Shown one piece after another: positions 23,545 to 33,774 of a stretch of DNA of 64,000 bases. Made by a program: the position numbers and the translations under genes. The stretch comes from Schistocephalus solidus (taxonomy: Eukaryota > Platyhelminthes > Cestoda > Diphyllobothriidea > Diphyllobothriidae), in NCBI GenBank assembly GCA_017591395.1, contig WEDG01005331.1, positions 1 to 64,000 on the forward strand. Direction: 5' to 3'. The notes beneath the pieces were generated by a model. It was given only the letters and a program-made list of their open reading frames with translations. It made no database searches and was not told the DNA's origin. Each line of letters opens with the position of its first letter. The first letter of the stretch is position 1.

Positions 23545-24230
23545 ATCGTCGGTGGTCGAACTGTCTGTGTGTGTGTCTCGCTCATCGCATTACTGGATCT
23601 CGAGTCCCCACCCTATCGATGATTATCATTTGCTGTCTAAATAAAAGTCATTTTTCTGTGCCAAACTCACTTCTAGTATGACACTTATCCCCTATATGGT
23701 AACACATAAAATTGACGTTGCTGAGCTCAATCATCACGAATTTCCCCTCTTGAATTCACCTTAATTTTTCACGTCAGTTAATGTGACTACGATGTGGAGA
23801 ATTCAGTTACCGACATTCTACCATCAGTCCATCTCAGCACCTCGAGTCCGAGCCAATCCACCAGATCTATCCCTTCATCCATTCTGGCACATGAGCGTGG
23901 TTCGCATATTTTGCCCTCTCACTCAAGCCAACATATACCAGCTTTGCATTGGGTTTGACGTTGAAGTTCAACTCAAAAAGTCAACCACGCGCTTTCCCCA
24001 GATGCCTCTATTATCCTGGTTCCCTCCTCTGTTCGCCTTTTTCTCCGAACTCCGATCTGGGGAGGGAACACCTATTCTGTATGCCTGCTGCAACGCTGCG
24101 CTCCTCGCGAGTGATTGCAAGTTCGCAGCTGCGGCCTTCTGGTTCTCGGCCTATCATGGCTGTCCACACTGTCCAATTACTTTGAAGGCCAACGCAGACG
24201 TGCTCTCACTCAAGGCCCTCTGACGACTCC
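23545..24230. other. Unassigned sequence with a 146-codon open frame
   Basis: A plus-strand open frame at 23783-24223 encodes a Pro/Phe/Cys-containing sequence with no domain I recognise. It runs into a SINE copy, which argues against a real gene. Confidence 0.35.
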
Positions 24231-24234
24231 CCCC

Positions 24235-24580
24235 AGTCTCATTCGGTTAGGGGACTCACTCGTCCTGTTCTGCCTTGGCGCTCACGCCCGAGGCCTGCCA
24301 GCTGCCGCACAGTTGCTGATATTGTAGACAAAAGACCATTTCCCACAAAAGCCATGAAGACTGGTAGCCAGTTATACCCAGCCCCAGGTGATGCACCACC
24401 CGAGGCTCGAACCCGTGACCTGTTGAGTAGAAGTCCGACGCTCTACCCCACTGCCTCCCGGACTCGTTGTTTTGCCGGTTTAGCTCGGCAATATTGGCAT
24501 CGGTACCATTCGGCACTGAGGGCTCACTCTCGAGTCCCTGCCAGCGGCCGCACAGCGGCTAGTATTAGTAGGCTCTCCCT
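24235..24580 (-). repeat. tRNA-derived SINE copy
   Basis: The plus strand shows the unit in reverse complement. A head piece ('ggggactcactcgtcctg') is followed by a diverged tail, a tRNA-like block at about 24403-24470 ('gaggctcgaacccgtgacc', 'gctctaccccactgc') and a second head piece ending near 24570 ('cgcacagcggctagtattag'). It belongs to the same family as 29785-30540. Confidence 0.75.
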
Positions 24581-25076
24581 ATGACTTAAGTTGCCACACC
24601 GAGCTTAAAAATGGCTGATAGACTTGCACAGACAAACTCGGGAGCAGCTACCAAGCCTCCCAGGATGAAGGTCAGTAGTCTCCGCTGCAGATCCTTTGTG
24701 TTATCCACCAATAGGAAGGCGTTTTTTTTATTTTAATAATTTAATGCGGTTCATTTGTAACGCCCCACGAGAGTGAATGATTTGTTGGAATGAAGTGCCA
24801 CCTTTGCGTGTGGATCTGGGATGGTGAATGTTTAGCTGCGTGTTGGTGAAGATGGCCGGTGCCGACCCTTCTCCCGCAACTCGTCATAACTCGACAAAAT
24901 TCTCTCCTTTTATTACTCGGCACCTACCCCATCCCATCCCCGCCGTTGCCCACAACGCTGCCTTTCCAACCGATAATGTAGCGGATATATCGACGTCATC
25001 TTCCGTCCAGACAGATCATCTCCTACCGCAACTTGTCTCTATTGTGCATTTCTTTATTTACAATATATATGGGCAG

Positions 25077-25580
25077 ATTGATACAGTTTGCTTCGGGTTT
25101 ATTCTGCCTTCATTCAGCCAATCATAACCCTAACTACCAGCTGGGACTGGAAACACAAACATGCGCTCGAGTATGGTGCAGACAGTCCACACACTGGGTC
25201 TAGCAGATGGGTCATAAGCACTTCATCGAACCGAAGTTCATCAGTGCCTCACCACCTGTCATTCTCTGTCGCTGTAGATCGGGTATTCTTTCAAACAGGA
25301 ATAGGTGCACACCGATCTATTGGCTTCCCGAAGCAAACAAGCTCCGTATGGGTGGCAACGGTCACGTACAGGCAACCAATTACCTGGCCGAATTCGGCCA
25401 AGTTATAATTTCAGAGAGGAGAGACGACAGAAAATGTGGGTAGAATGATGCAGTCTGTTTTGGGCTTATTCTGCCTTCATTCAGTCAATCATAACCCTGA
25501 CTACCAGCTGGGACTGGAAGCACAAACATGCGATCGAGTACGGCGCAGACAGTCCACACACTGGGTGACAGGATGCCAAA
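25077..25580 (+). repeat. Direct repeat pair of about 130 bp
   Basis: 25077-25205 and 25443-25570 share about 90% of bases by eye ('ttattctgccttcattcag', 'aatcataaccctnactacc', 'cagacagtccacacactggg'). A diverged relative occurs at 61985-62160, and another at 62230-62470 that also shares the 25320-25400 stretch. The pair brackets a segment of about 240 bp without recognisable coding content. Confidence 0.75.
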
Positions 25581-25929
25581 GTGACTTAATTGTTGAGATA
25601 TTTTTTTCGGAAACATCTTGCATGCAAGGTAAGGCAATATACAAGGTTCTGGTGTCGAAGAAAATTTTTCACGAAGCTCGTTGGGTATCCATGAAACCGA
25701 AAGAACTGGTATACATATGATAGTTCTTTCTAAAGCAGGTCATGGCTACCGCAATAACAGAAGGCCCGATGGAAAAGGGTATGTAAACAGTTTCTTTTGT
25801 GAATTGCAGGGTGGTTACTTGGACTCCAGGTGTTTTTTGTCGCTGTCTGTCCTGTTGCACCAACTGATATAGTTCGACCACTTCACTTTCTCCTCTATTC
25901 CCTATGTCTGACGATGGGTTGGTGTCACC

Positions 25930-27270
25930 AACTCAAAACTTTACGCGCACAACTCAATTTCCCGAAGAGCGTTTTCTTTTCATTATGCTATCTCGGGATG
26001 TAAACCACCTCAGTTATTTAATATATGCACGTAAGCAAGAAAAAGAAATCATAATTCTACCGGCCTGTAAAGGAGGTGCCACCACCATCCTAAACAAAGT
26101 AGACTACACAGGGAAGATGCTTTCACCCTTAAAAGACTTCAAATGCAAAACTTTTGTCTGCGGAACCAACAAAATCCCAAAATTCGTGCATTGAACAAAA
26201 CACTGAAACGCCTTACGGGAAGGAAATAAATATATTAGTTTTCGCTTAATACTTAAAACAGGAAGAACCCACCAAAAATTCATAAAATTGGTATCCCACT
26301 GCGTCCGATAGTCTCCTTAATCGGTGCACTGAACTATACAATTTTTAAATTTGATATTTCACCAGCTACATCCACTTACAAAGAACTCTGAATACTCCAT
26401 TGAAGATTCAAAAAGTTTTCTAGACAAATTAAAAGGAGTCACAGTTACACCTGACGAGGTAATTATTTCATTCGATGTCGTCTCACTCTTCACCTAGATC
26501 CCTTTTGATTTAGCGATGTCCTGCACCGAAGAACTACTGCAGGCCTACGTCACCGATGTACCTGCCAATGCTATACTCTAACCCCTAGACCGTTGTCTAG
26601 AAAGCAACTTTTACTTCTCTGGTCAATGCTATCAACAACTTAAAGGGGCCCCTATGGGGTCACCCATATGCGGTTTCCTGTCCGAAGCCGTAAGGCAGAA
26701 ATTAGAATCAATAGCTCTCCCTAATGTTAAACCAAATCTGTGACAGCGATACGTTGATGATACATTTGTCATCATGAAGAAAGAACTCTTAGACCTGCTC
26801 CACAAAAAAACTAAACTCCACATTTCCAGGAATTTAATTCGCGTTCGAAACGGAAGCTGATGAACAACTTCCGTTTTTATATGTCCTCGTACATCGGAAA
26901 ACTGGTGGCGCACTTCACACCTCAGTTTACCGCAAATAAACATATTCTGAGGTCATCCTACACTTTGAGAGTAAGCATTTCGTCTCTCACAAAAGAAGTT
27001 CTGTCTAAAGTCTCCTAAATCGAGCCAAAGCACACTTCTCTGATGAAGAAAGTTATCGGGTGGAAATGAAATACCTCTTTAACTTGTTCTCTAAAAGTTG
27101 ATACCCACTTGGCTTCGTGCATCGATACCTGTAGCGCCAAGAATCTAAAAAGAAAGGTATTTCAAACAACACGGCCTCCTAGGTACCCAAAGCAATGACC
27201 TGGTGAAATCTCTTACACATTAAAAATGTATCCGAGCTTGTCGAAAGATACCTTAGAAAAAGAATTTCAT
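25930..27270 (+). mobile_element. Penelope-like element reverse transcriptase
   Basis: The plus strand reads 'EIIILPACKGGATTILNKVD' (about 26045-26105), then 'PPKIHKIGIPLRPIV' (about 26267-26312) and 'FDVVSLFT' (about 26472-26495). 'QLKGAPMGSPICGFLSEAV' (about 26637-26693) precedes an intact YVDD box at 26750-26761. After it come 'QLPFLYVLVHRKTGG' (26858-26902), 'HFVSHKRSS' (26977-27003) and 'HFSDEESYRVEMKYLFNLFS' (27032-27093). The catalytic aspartates are present, but stops (for example just before YVDD) and frameshifts disable it. It is the same family as the RT at 7.4-8.4 kb. No GIY-YIG domain follows on this strand. Confidence 0.85.
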
Positions 27271-27579
27271 CTCTTCTTATTGAGTATCTTGGGCTGCCTG
27301 TATTTAAATATATATAGCTATATTGGATAACTGACGTAGTATGCATTCAGAGATGATAATGAAGAAAGAAGGTTCGTCGGAAAGATCGAGTTTTACTCGT
27401 GAATTTTCAAGTAGGTTACACCGGCCCGTCGTCAGACGAAATGAAAAGTGGGAATGGAGATTATCACAATAGAGAGCTTGGTGGGGGGCAGACAGGCAGA
27501 CATGCGTTGGAGGGGAGTCGAGAAACGTGTTACGATAAATGTCGGGAGTGAGGGAAGGTGTTAAAGTCTCGATTAGGGT

Positions 27580-28190
27580 TCACGCCTCCGGGGATGGGGG
27601 GGGGGAGGTGAAGGATACCACGTCAGTGGATTTCCACTTCGTCAAACATGGATAAGCTATTGTTGGTGTAAGGTCGACGCGAGTCAGTGAGACGTGCACG
27701 TAGACCTTCGTAATGTGCATCCAGATCGCAATGGCGATTGATGCTCTTTGTGTTGGAGCGCCAAGCTTCGAGGAATTCTCTTGCCTGCTTGGTGTTAGCC
27801 ATGGCGACCACTTCAGTTGTGTACCAATTGAAGCGGTGGTCATAGTCCACGGCGTGCGCAAACACGAGGGACAAAGGATCGCGTCGGCGGATGGCCAGTT
27901 TATGTTCGTTTATGCAGGTCCGAAGTTGTCGACCCATGTGGCCTACGTAAGCGCTAGAGCAATTTGCACACGGGATGCGGTAAGTTACATTCGTTTACTG
28001 CTCTTTTACTGTGGGGTCTTTGACTCGCGATAGTGCTGCGCGCCGAATTGTCATAATCTATTGAATGCCAAAAAGGTGTAGTGACCGACGACTTTGAGCG
28101 TATTACACATCGTGAAACGTAAAGCACTGGGAGTAAAGTCTGGCTAAGACCGAGCTGAATAGGATAGGTAAGCACATTAAAACGCATCCA
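27580..28190 (-). mobile_element. Penelope-like element GIY-YIG endonuclease fragment
   Basis: The minus strand reads 'VTYRIPCANCSSAYVGHMGR' (about 27925-27985), the GIY-YIG core, followed by 'INEHKLAIRRRDPLSLVFAH' and 'EVVAMANTKQAREFLEAWR', then 'SINRHCDLDAHYEGLRARL'. That is the full second half of the domain. A frameshift separates it from the connector upstream (about 28010-28060). The glutamate in 'REFLEAW' is present. It converges on the RT fragment at 25.93-27.27 kb and belongs to a different Penelope copy. A (TA)n tract begins 60 bp beyond it at 28247. Confidence 0.85.
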
Positions 28191-28242
28191 GTGTAATAAG
28201 CATTCAGTGAGTCATGAACATATAATACGGAACAACGGAAAT

Positions 28243-28246
<4 letters not shown>

Positions 28247-28297
<51 letters not shown>
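28247..28297. repeat. (TA)n microsatellite
   Basis: About 50 bp of uninterrupted alternating T and A directly abut the first SINE head at 28299. Confidence 0.95.
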
Positions 28298-28298
<1 letters not shown>

Positions 28299-28301
<3 letters not shown>

Positions 28302-28906
28302 GTGTGCGGCTCACCGATCTGCTTAAGGAACATGTATGTTCCGTTGTGCCCTGGAGCTCACATTAGAGCCCTCGCAGGCGGTCGCATAGCGACGTGTAGC
28401 ATATGATAGAGTGGAACCGACAAAGACAAGGGAGACCGGAATGGCCATTTCTGGCTTATTAGCCGTCATCAGCCAGTCATACCCAATCCCAAGTGTGGCA
28501 CACCTGGGATTCGAACCCGCGACCTTTGGCATTTGCGTCCAACGCTCTACCATTGAGCCACGGGCTCGCTGTTTTTTGTCGGTTGTGATCGGGAATATGA
28601 TGATAGTGTGGGGCTCACCGATCTGCTTAAGGAACATGCATGTTCCGTTGTGCCCTGGAGCTCAGACTAGAGCCCTCACAGGCGGTCGCATAGCGGCGTG
28701 TAGCATATGATGGAATGGAACCGACAAAGACAAGGGAGACCGGAATGGCCATTTCTGGCTTATTAGCCGTCATCAGCCAGTCATACCCAATCCCAAGTGT
28801 GGCACACCTGGGATTCGAACCCGCGACCTTTGGTATTTGAGTCGAACGCTCTACCATTGAGCCACGGGCTCGTTGTTTTTGTCGGTTGTGATCGGGTATA
28901 TGATGA
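28299..28906 (-). repeat. Tandem tRNA-derived SINE units
   Basis: A partial head (28299-28409) is followed by a full unit (28410-28715) and a second unit (28716-28906), all reading in reverse complement. Each full unit runs tail ('tggaaccgacaaagacaagg', 'atggccatttctggc'), tRNA-like block with B box ('gggattcgaacccgcgacc') and A box ('taccattgagccacgggctc'), then head ('gctcaccgatctgcttaagg', 'cggtcgcatagcg'). Unit identity looks above 90%. Confidence 0.9.
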
Positions 28907-28908
28907 TA

Positions 28909-29213
28909 CATATGCTACACGTCGCTATGCGACCGCCTGCGAGGGCTCTAGTCTGAGCTCCAGGGCACAACGGAACATGCATGTTCCTTAAGCAGATCGG
29001 TGAGCCCCACACTATCATCATATTCCCGATCACAACCGACAAAACAACGAGCCCGTGGCTCAAATGGTAGAGCGTTCGACTCAAATACCAAAGGTCGCGG
29101 GTTTGAATCCCAGGTGTGCCACACTTGGGATTGGGTATGACTGGCTGATGACGGCTAATAAGCCAGAAATGGCCATTCCGGTCTCCCTTGTCTTTGTCGG
29201 TTCCATTCCATAT
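28909..29213 (+). repeat. Inverted SINE unit
   Basis: This is the same unit as its left neighbours but in plus orientation: head (28912-29040), tRNA-like block (about 29049-29115, 'gagcccgtggctcaaatgg', 'gcgggtttgaatccc'), then tail to 'ggttccattcca' followed by (TA)n. With 28605-28906 it forms a long palindrome centred near 28908. Confidence 0.9.
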
Positions 29214-29225
29214 ATATATATATAT

Positions 29226-29735
29226 AGGCCACGCACCAACACATTCGAGGGGATAACCGCGGAGAACGCAAACCAGCAAGACCTCCGGCCAGGCATGAAC
29301 GTGGACGCAGGTGAACTTAGTTTGCGCACGAAAACCGATGATGAGCGTCTCCAACCCGGTAGGAACGGAGACACCGGCAATGACTCAGCAACCACCGATG
29401 AGCCGTGCACGGACAGATTCAAACGAGGGACGAGAAACAGACATGCGGGTCCGGTACACCAAACGCGGGCAATGCAGACGAGGTCAATGACACTTGCCAT
29501 CCCGACACAGCCCTAGGCGAGGCGAGGGAGAATAAAAATCAATGACCAGCAGGACAGCAACTAACTCCCCCACCCCCCCCTGCAGTGCATCCTGCACGAA
29601 TAGCTGTAGAGCCAGCATGTTCAGAACCCATAAATACTGTGAGGCGCCGTACTGAACCTACCTCCGACGATGGAGTCTTGTTTGATTTTGAAACGTCAGG
29701 ATATTAATCCTATTGTTCCCGTGATCGCCTCTTCT

Positions 29736-29740
<5 letters not shown>
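29226..29740 (+). mobile_element. Retroelement fragment between two (AT)n tracts, with hammerhead-like segment
   Basis: It has no recognised protein domain. The open frame is Thr/Arg/Asp-rich and low in information. Near 29666-29700 it reads 'ctccgacgatgg...', then 'gattttgaaacgtcag', a pattern like the 3' or pseudo-LTR end of Penelope-like elements. It is bounded by (TA)n at 29210-29226 and at 29740-29781, which fits an element inserted into an AT microsatellite. Classification is tentative. Confidence 0.45.

Positions 29741-29781
<41 letters not shown>
29740..29781. repeat. (TA)n microsatellite
   Basis: About 42 bp of alternating T and A. The next SINE array follows immediately. Confidence 0.95.
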
Positions 29782-29783
<2 letters not shown>

Positions 29784-29784
29784 A

Positions 29785-30540
29785 TAAGATGGAACCGACA
29801 AAGACAAGGGAGACCGGAATGGCCATTTCTGGCTTATAAGCCGTCATCAGCCTACAATACCCAACCCCAGGTGCTGCGGCGCCCGAGCCTCGAACTCGCG
29901 ACCTTGTTGGGCAGAAGTCCAACGCTCTACCCACTGCGCCACGAGCTCGTTGTCTTGCCGGTTTCGATCGGGAATATTAGCAATGGTAGTGGGGCGCTCA
30001 CCGATCGGTTACAGGACTCACTCGTCCCGTTGTTCCTTGGGGCTAACTCTCAAGCCCCGCCAGCAGCCGTAAGGCAGCTAAGTATATAGGCAGAATACCA
30101 TGAAAGGCAAAGACAATGGAGACTGGAATGGCCATTTCTGGCTTATTAGCCGTCATCAGCCAGCCATACCCAACCCCAGGCGCTGCGGCGCCCGAGCCTC
30201 GAACTCGTGATCTTGTTGGGCAGAAGTCCAACACTCTACCCACTGCGCCATGAGCTCGTTGTCTTGCCGGTTTCGATCGGGAATGTTAGCAATGATAGTG
30301 GGGCGCTCACCGATCGGTTACAGGACTCACTCGTCCCGTTGTGCCTTGGGGCTAACTCTCAAGCCCCGCCAGCAGCCGTAAGGCAGCTAAGTATATAGGC
30401 AAAGGAGACTGGAATGGCCATTTCTGGCTTATTAGCCGTCATCAGCCAGCCAAATCCAACCCCAGGCGCTGCGGCGCCCGAGCCTCGAACTCGCGACCTT
30501 TTTGGGCAGAAGTCCAACACTCTACTTACTGCGCCAGACT
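29785..30540 (-). repeat. Tandem SINE array, second subfamily
   Basis: Two and a half units with a period of about 305 bp read in reverse complement. Each carries a tRNA-like block ('cctcgaactcgcgacc', 'ctctacccactgcgcca'), a head ('cggttacaggactcactcg', 'agccgtaaggcagctaag') and a tail ('ggaatggccatttctggc'). The subfamily differs from the 28.3-29.2 kb units in the tRNA part ('ggcagaagtccaac') and in the head. The third unit ends at 30537 within the tRNA block. Confidence 0.9.
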
Positions 30541-30559
30541 TTATTCCCATTGCTTTACG

Positions 30560-31700
30560 TTTCTCGATGCGTAATACCCTCGAAGTCGTCGGTCGCTACA
30601 CCTTTTTGGCATTCAATAGATTATGCAAATTCTGGATATCCTTTCTAACTTGTACCTTTGTAATTCTATCGGAGGCCTCAAGGACTCCATGGATAACCAC
30701 GCATTGTGACCTTTATTGAGCAAACATTTCTGTGTGCATTCTGCATTTTTGTGGTTCGTTGCTGAATTTTCGGCTACCTTTACAGTTATATTTTCTTCGA
30801 TTTTAAGCACATCGCCTAGTAAATCATCTCAGAATGTCATCTAAGTGCCGCATACGGCACTTCATCGCTCTTTGATAGTCAGTTACGACCCATAGGTCAG
30901 CAATTTTGCTCGAGAAAGGCGACTTATGTTACGCGCTTTCGTCTAATTTTAGCTATAAAAGTAAATTCACAGAATTCGAAAATTTTAGCGGATGTTAACC
31001 CCATTTAGGTAGCTGTTAGTCCGTGGTATCTGGATAACTGAAGACGCTTGTGTCTTGTTTATTTCGGAGGAAATTAATGCGCAAACGTGAAGTAAATCCT
31101 TAGTCTCCGTCTGAAATTTGCTATAATAGGATATTTAATCACCAGTACCTGTGATGTCAGTGTGATAAATACTTAAATAGTTGAGGATACCCTCATCTCT
31201 AAGTTAAATATCCACGATTATACCAAATTCGGCTACATTTCCAAGGAGACCACTTTGGGAGGGTTTGCAACGTCTATGTTTGGCCTGATTCCAAACCCAT
31301 CTCTAAATACTTCTTTCAGCCATTTCCCAATGCACACTTTTGTAGACATCGGGATTGCGTCTTTTATTATACCATTTAGTGCCTACTTATCATCGATCTT
31401 CCCTAACACATAAACGTCTGAATATGTACGGCGTCTAGACACCTTGCCATCATTCTTCCAGGAAGGCCTAATTTTGAGAACTGAGTCCCTTTTTCTAGTT
31501 AACTGGGATAATTTATCCGTCGCTGATACTAGCAATATATTATGCGCCCAGTCGCATGTATGGTCCCAATAAAACTACTTGAGCAATCCAAGACAGTCTG
31601 TCAACAAATTTTGGGGGTGATTCACCAAAGCACTGCCACAAATAACCACTCCTGGCATTAATGCCAATGGAGAAAATATACGCAGGAATAAGAACACGGA
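30560..31700. other. Unassigned sequence
   Basis: A+T-rich, with no open frame or repeat that I can identify. Confidence 0.4.
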
Positions 31701-31714
31701 AAAAGGACGTTGTG

Positions 31715-32038
31715 AACCGGCCCGGTACTAAGCATTAACCCAAACCGTATGCAGGTTCGACTCTTATCCCAACCAGCAAAATGGTAGAGAAACAGAACAC
31801 GATCGACCACGAAAAAAAGGAATTAAAACCTGCAATTCATTCTCCGTGCAAATCTGTTCGTATTCATAGCATTCAGTTAGGGTTAGACAACTACCAATAA
31901 ATATGAACCAACCAGATTTTGCGGGAACATAATGGCCGCAGCCGGTGACGGAATGCTGTCGAGCGCACATACCTGGCTTGCGCCAGCAGACGCCGCAAGT
32001 GCTTTCCAGTGGACAGTGAAGTGTGAACATACCCAACA
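31715..32038 (-). repeat. 3' LTR of the minus-strand gypsy element
   Basis: On the minus strand it starts 'tgttgggtatgttcacac' right after 'gacctgctcaaagagaaggtg', matching the 'gacctacttgaagtggaggtg' that precedes the LTR at 46257. Near its end 'ttctgtttctctaccatttt' and 'ggttgggataa' match the 5' LTR of the same element at about 36020-36050. The exact 3' boundary is uncertain. Confidence 0.65.
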
Positions 32039-33692
32039 CCTTCTCTTTGAGCAGGTCAGTACTGCTTCCAGCGTGCATTTACTTCTATCGGCTGCGTTGT
32101 TCTTTGCACTCGGTTTATCCGGCATTTGCGGAACAGTCTGAAGACATGGAAGCAACAACTGGTCGGGAAATCGATATATCTGTAGATGCAGCAGTTGGTT
32201 CGAAAACTGGTTGATCTGATAGAATGGCAGGAGGGTTCAGCAAGATGTCGAGTGACAACGATGGCACGGATCCGGTTTCGGTTGCGTTACCGCAATGGCT
32301 TCATCGGATTCTGTTTGGTGAGGTACCCAGAGATTGTTACCAAAGCGGATGTCTAATTACGTACTGCATCGGTGAGTTGCTGCAGTCGCCTAAATCTAGC
32401 CCAGTAAAATATTTCAATAAACCCGAACAAACACGGATTTTCAGATATGAAGATTACTGCGAGAGAAAGGTGAATTTGGCTGAGTGGACTGCACACAGTT
32501 ATGAACCAATACGTAAAATGACGTACGTAGTTTGCGGCCCAGAAAAGATTCGGTAGGTGAAACAGCACGAGGAGACGTCGGGTTCGGAGTTATCCGGTAA
32601 GAAAAAGACTTTCTGAACTCTCTCGTGCATAGTCTCCTCTCCAGGTGATTTCAAGAAGGCCCTCTTGAACGTGTCGACGTAACGCTCCACTTGACCGTTA
32701 TATTGCAAGTGATAGAGGGAGCGAAGATGCCCACTATTGTGTTTGTGGCAGAGCTCCGCCAACCTGGAGGAAGATAACTAGGATTTACGGTGGACAGTGT
32801 TGGATGAGGATGCGTCGTGCGAAGGCGACAGTAGCATATGCGGTCGCTGGATTCAGTGGAGTAATCTTGGACCCTTTTGAATAGGTGTTAGTCAAGGCTC
32901 CGTCAAGTGGTCGAGTGAAATCGGTAAGCACACAGGACCATGGCCTCTCCTGACGATTTACGAGGTGATATCATGTCAGCTCACTGGCCTGGAGAGCAGC
33001 ATCAAACTAGGTCGTCAATGTCGTTTTCATTACCCGATCAGTTGGCAACACGGCAAACAATGAACTTAATTAGCTTGGTAGCCCGATGAGTAGCACGAAA
33101 TGGACGCAGTATAACAGGTAGAAGTGAAGATGGAATCAGCAAACGGTCCACAAACACGAAGCAGAAATCAACCATCAACAATTTGAAATGACGACCCTAG
33201 AGAAGCTTGTGAAACGTCTTGACGACTAAGGAAATGGCTAATACCTCTTTCTCAATTTGGCAATAGTTCTTCTTTGCAGGCGTCCACGTACAGGATGCGT
33301 GCTTGTTTGCCAAATCAGGCCCGTCCATGTATGTGTGCGGAATGACAGTACCAACTCCGTGACTGGAATTGTCTGCAGCAACGATGAGCGCAATTCGAGG
33401 TAATAAAGCGTGAACTGTATATCCGAACTTGAAATCGACTTTAATTGGACAAAAGTCTTTTACGAGCTGAGGGATGACACCAGACAGCATCTTCTAAGTA
33501 GACGATTCGACAGAGCCCTCGAATCATGCAGCGACGGCAGTTAGGCACCGTAGAAGCTGAGCAGCCCGAAAGCAAACTAAGTTATCATACATCACTGGGC
33601 GCAAGTGTCTGGTTGATGGCACAGATACTTTCGGGATCTGGGTGTCAACCAATTACGTTTAATTCCTTTGACCCACTTGTGAAAAATTCGGC

Positions 33693-33774
33693 GGCCTCGG
33701 TGGGATTCGAACCCACGCCAGCAAGGGCAAGGCTTTAGTACAGCCAACGCTCTAGCCAACTGAGCTACGAGGCC
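33693..33774 (-). tRNA. tRNA-like gene, class II form, anticodon loop reads ACT
   Basis: 82 nt fold as a tRNA. The acceptor is GGCCTCG/CGAGGCC (7 bp), the D arm GCTC/GAGC, and the T arm GTGGG-TTCGAAT-CCCAC. The anticodon arm GGCT-GTACTAA-AGCC has U33 and would read ACT (Ser family), or GTA if the loop is shifted. The 14-nt variable region can pair GCC with GGC, giving a class II shape. The anticodon stem is only 4 bp and offset by one from the standard position, so function is doubtful. A near-identical copy with conserved flanks lies at 55753-55834. This one is nested in a dead gypsy element, which suggests a mobile tRNA-derived repeat. Confidence 0.6.

Noticed and set aside
23783..24223. 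146-codon open frame
   Set aside because: No recognisable domain, and its end overlaps repeat-derived sequence. Listed only as unassigned.
27410..27450. Hammerhead ribozyme at 'ctgacgacgggcc' (minus strand)
   Set aside because: The CUGANGA and GAAA cores are present but no stem II can be drawn between them.
28909..29115. Genuine functional tRNA gene in the SINE unit (29049-29115)
   Set aside because: A and B boxes are present but the anticodon arm and acceptor pairing are poor, and the block repeats many times as part of a longer unit. It is a tRNA-derived SINE head.
28411..29500. Several open frames of 94-167 codons on both strands
   Set aside because: They share the same peptide phrases ('[20 protein letters not shown]', 'GSNPRCATLGIGYDWL') because they translate SINE units, so they are not genes.
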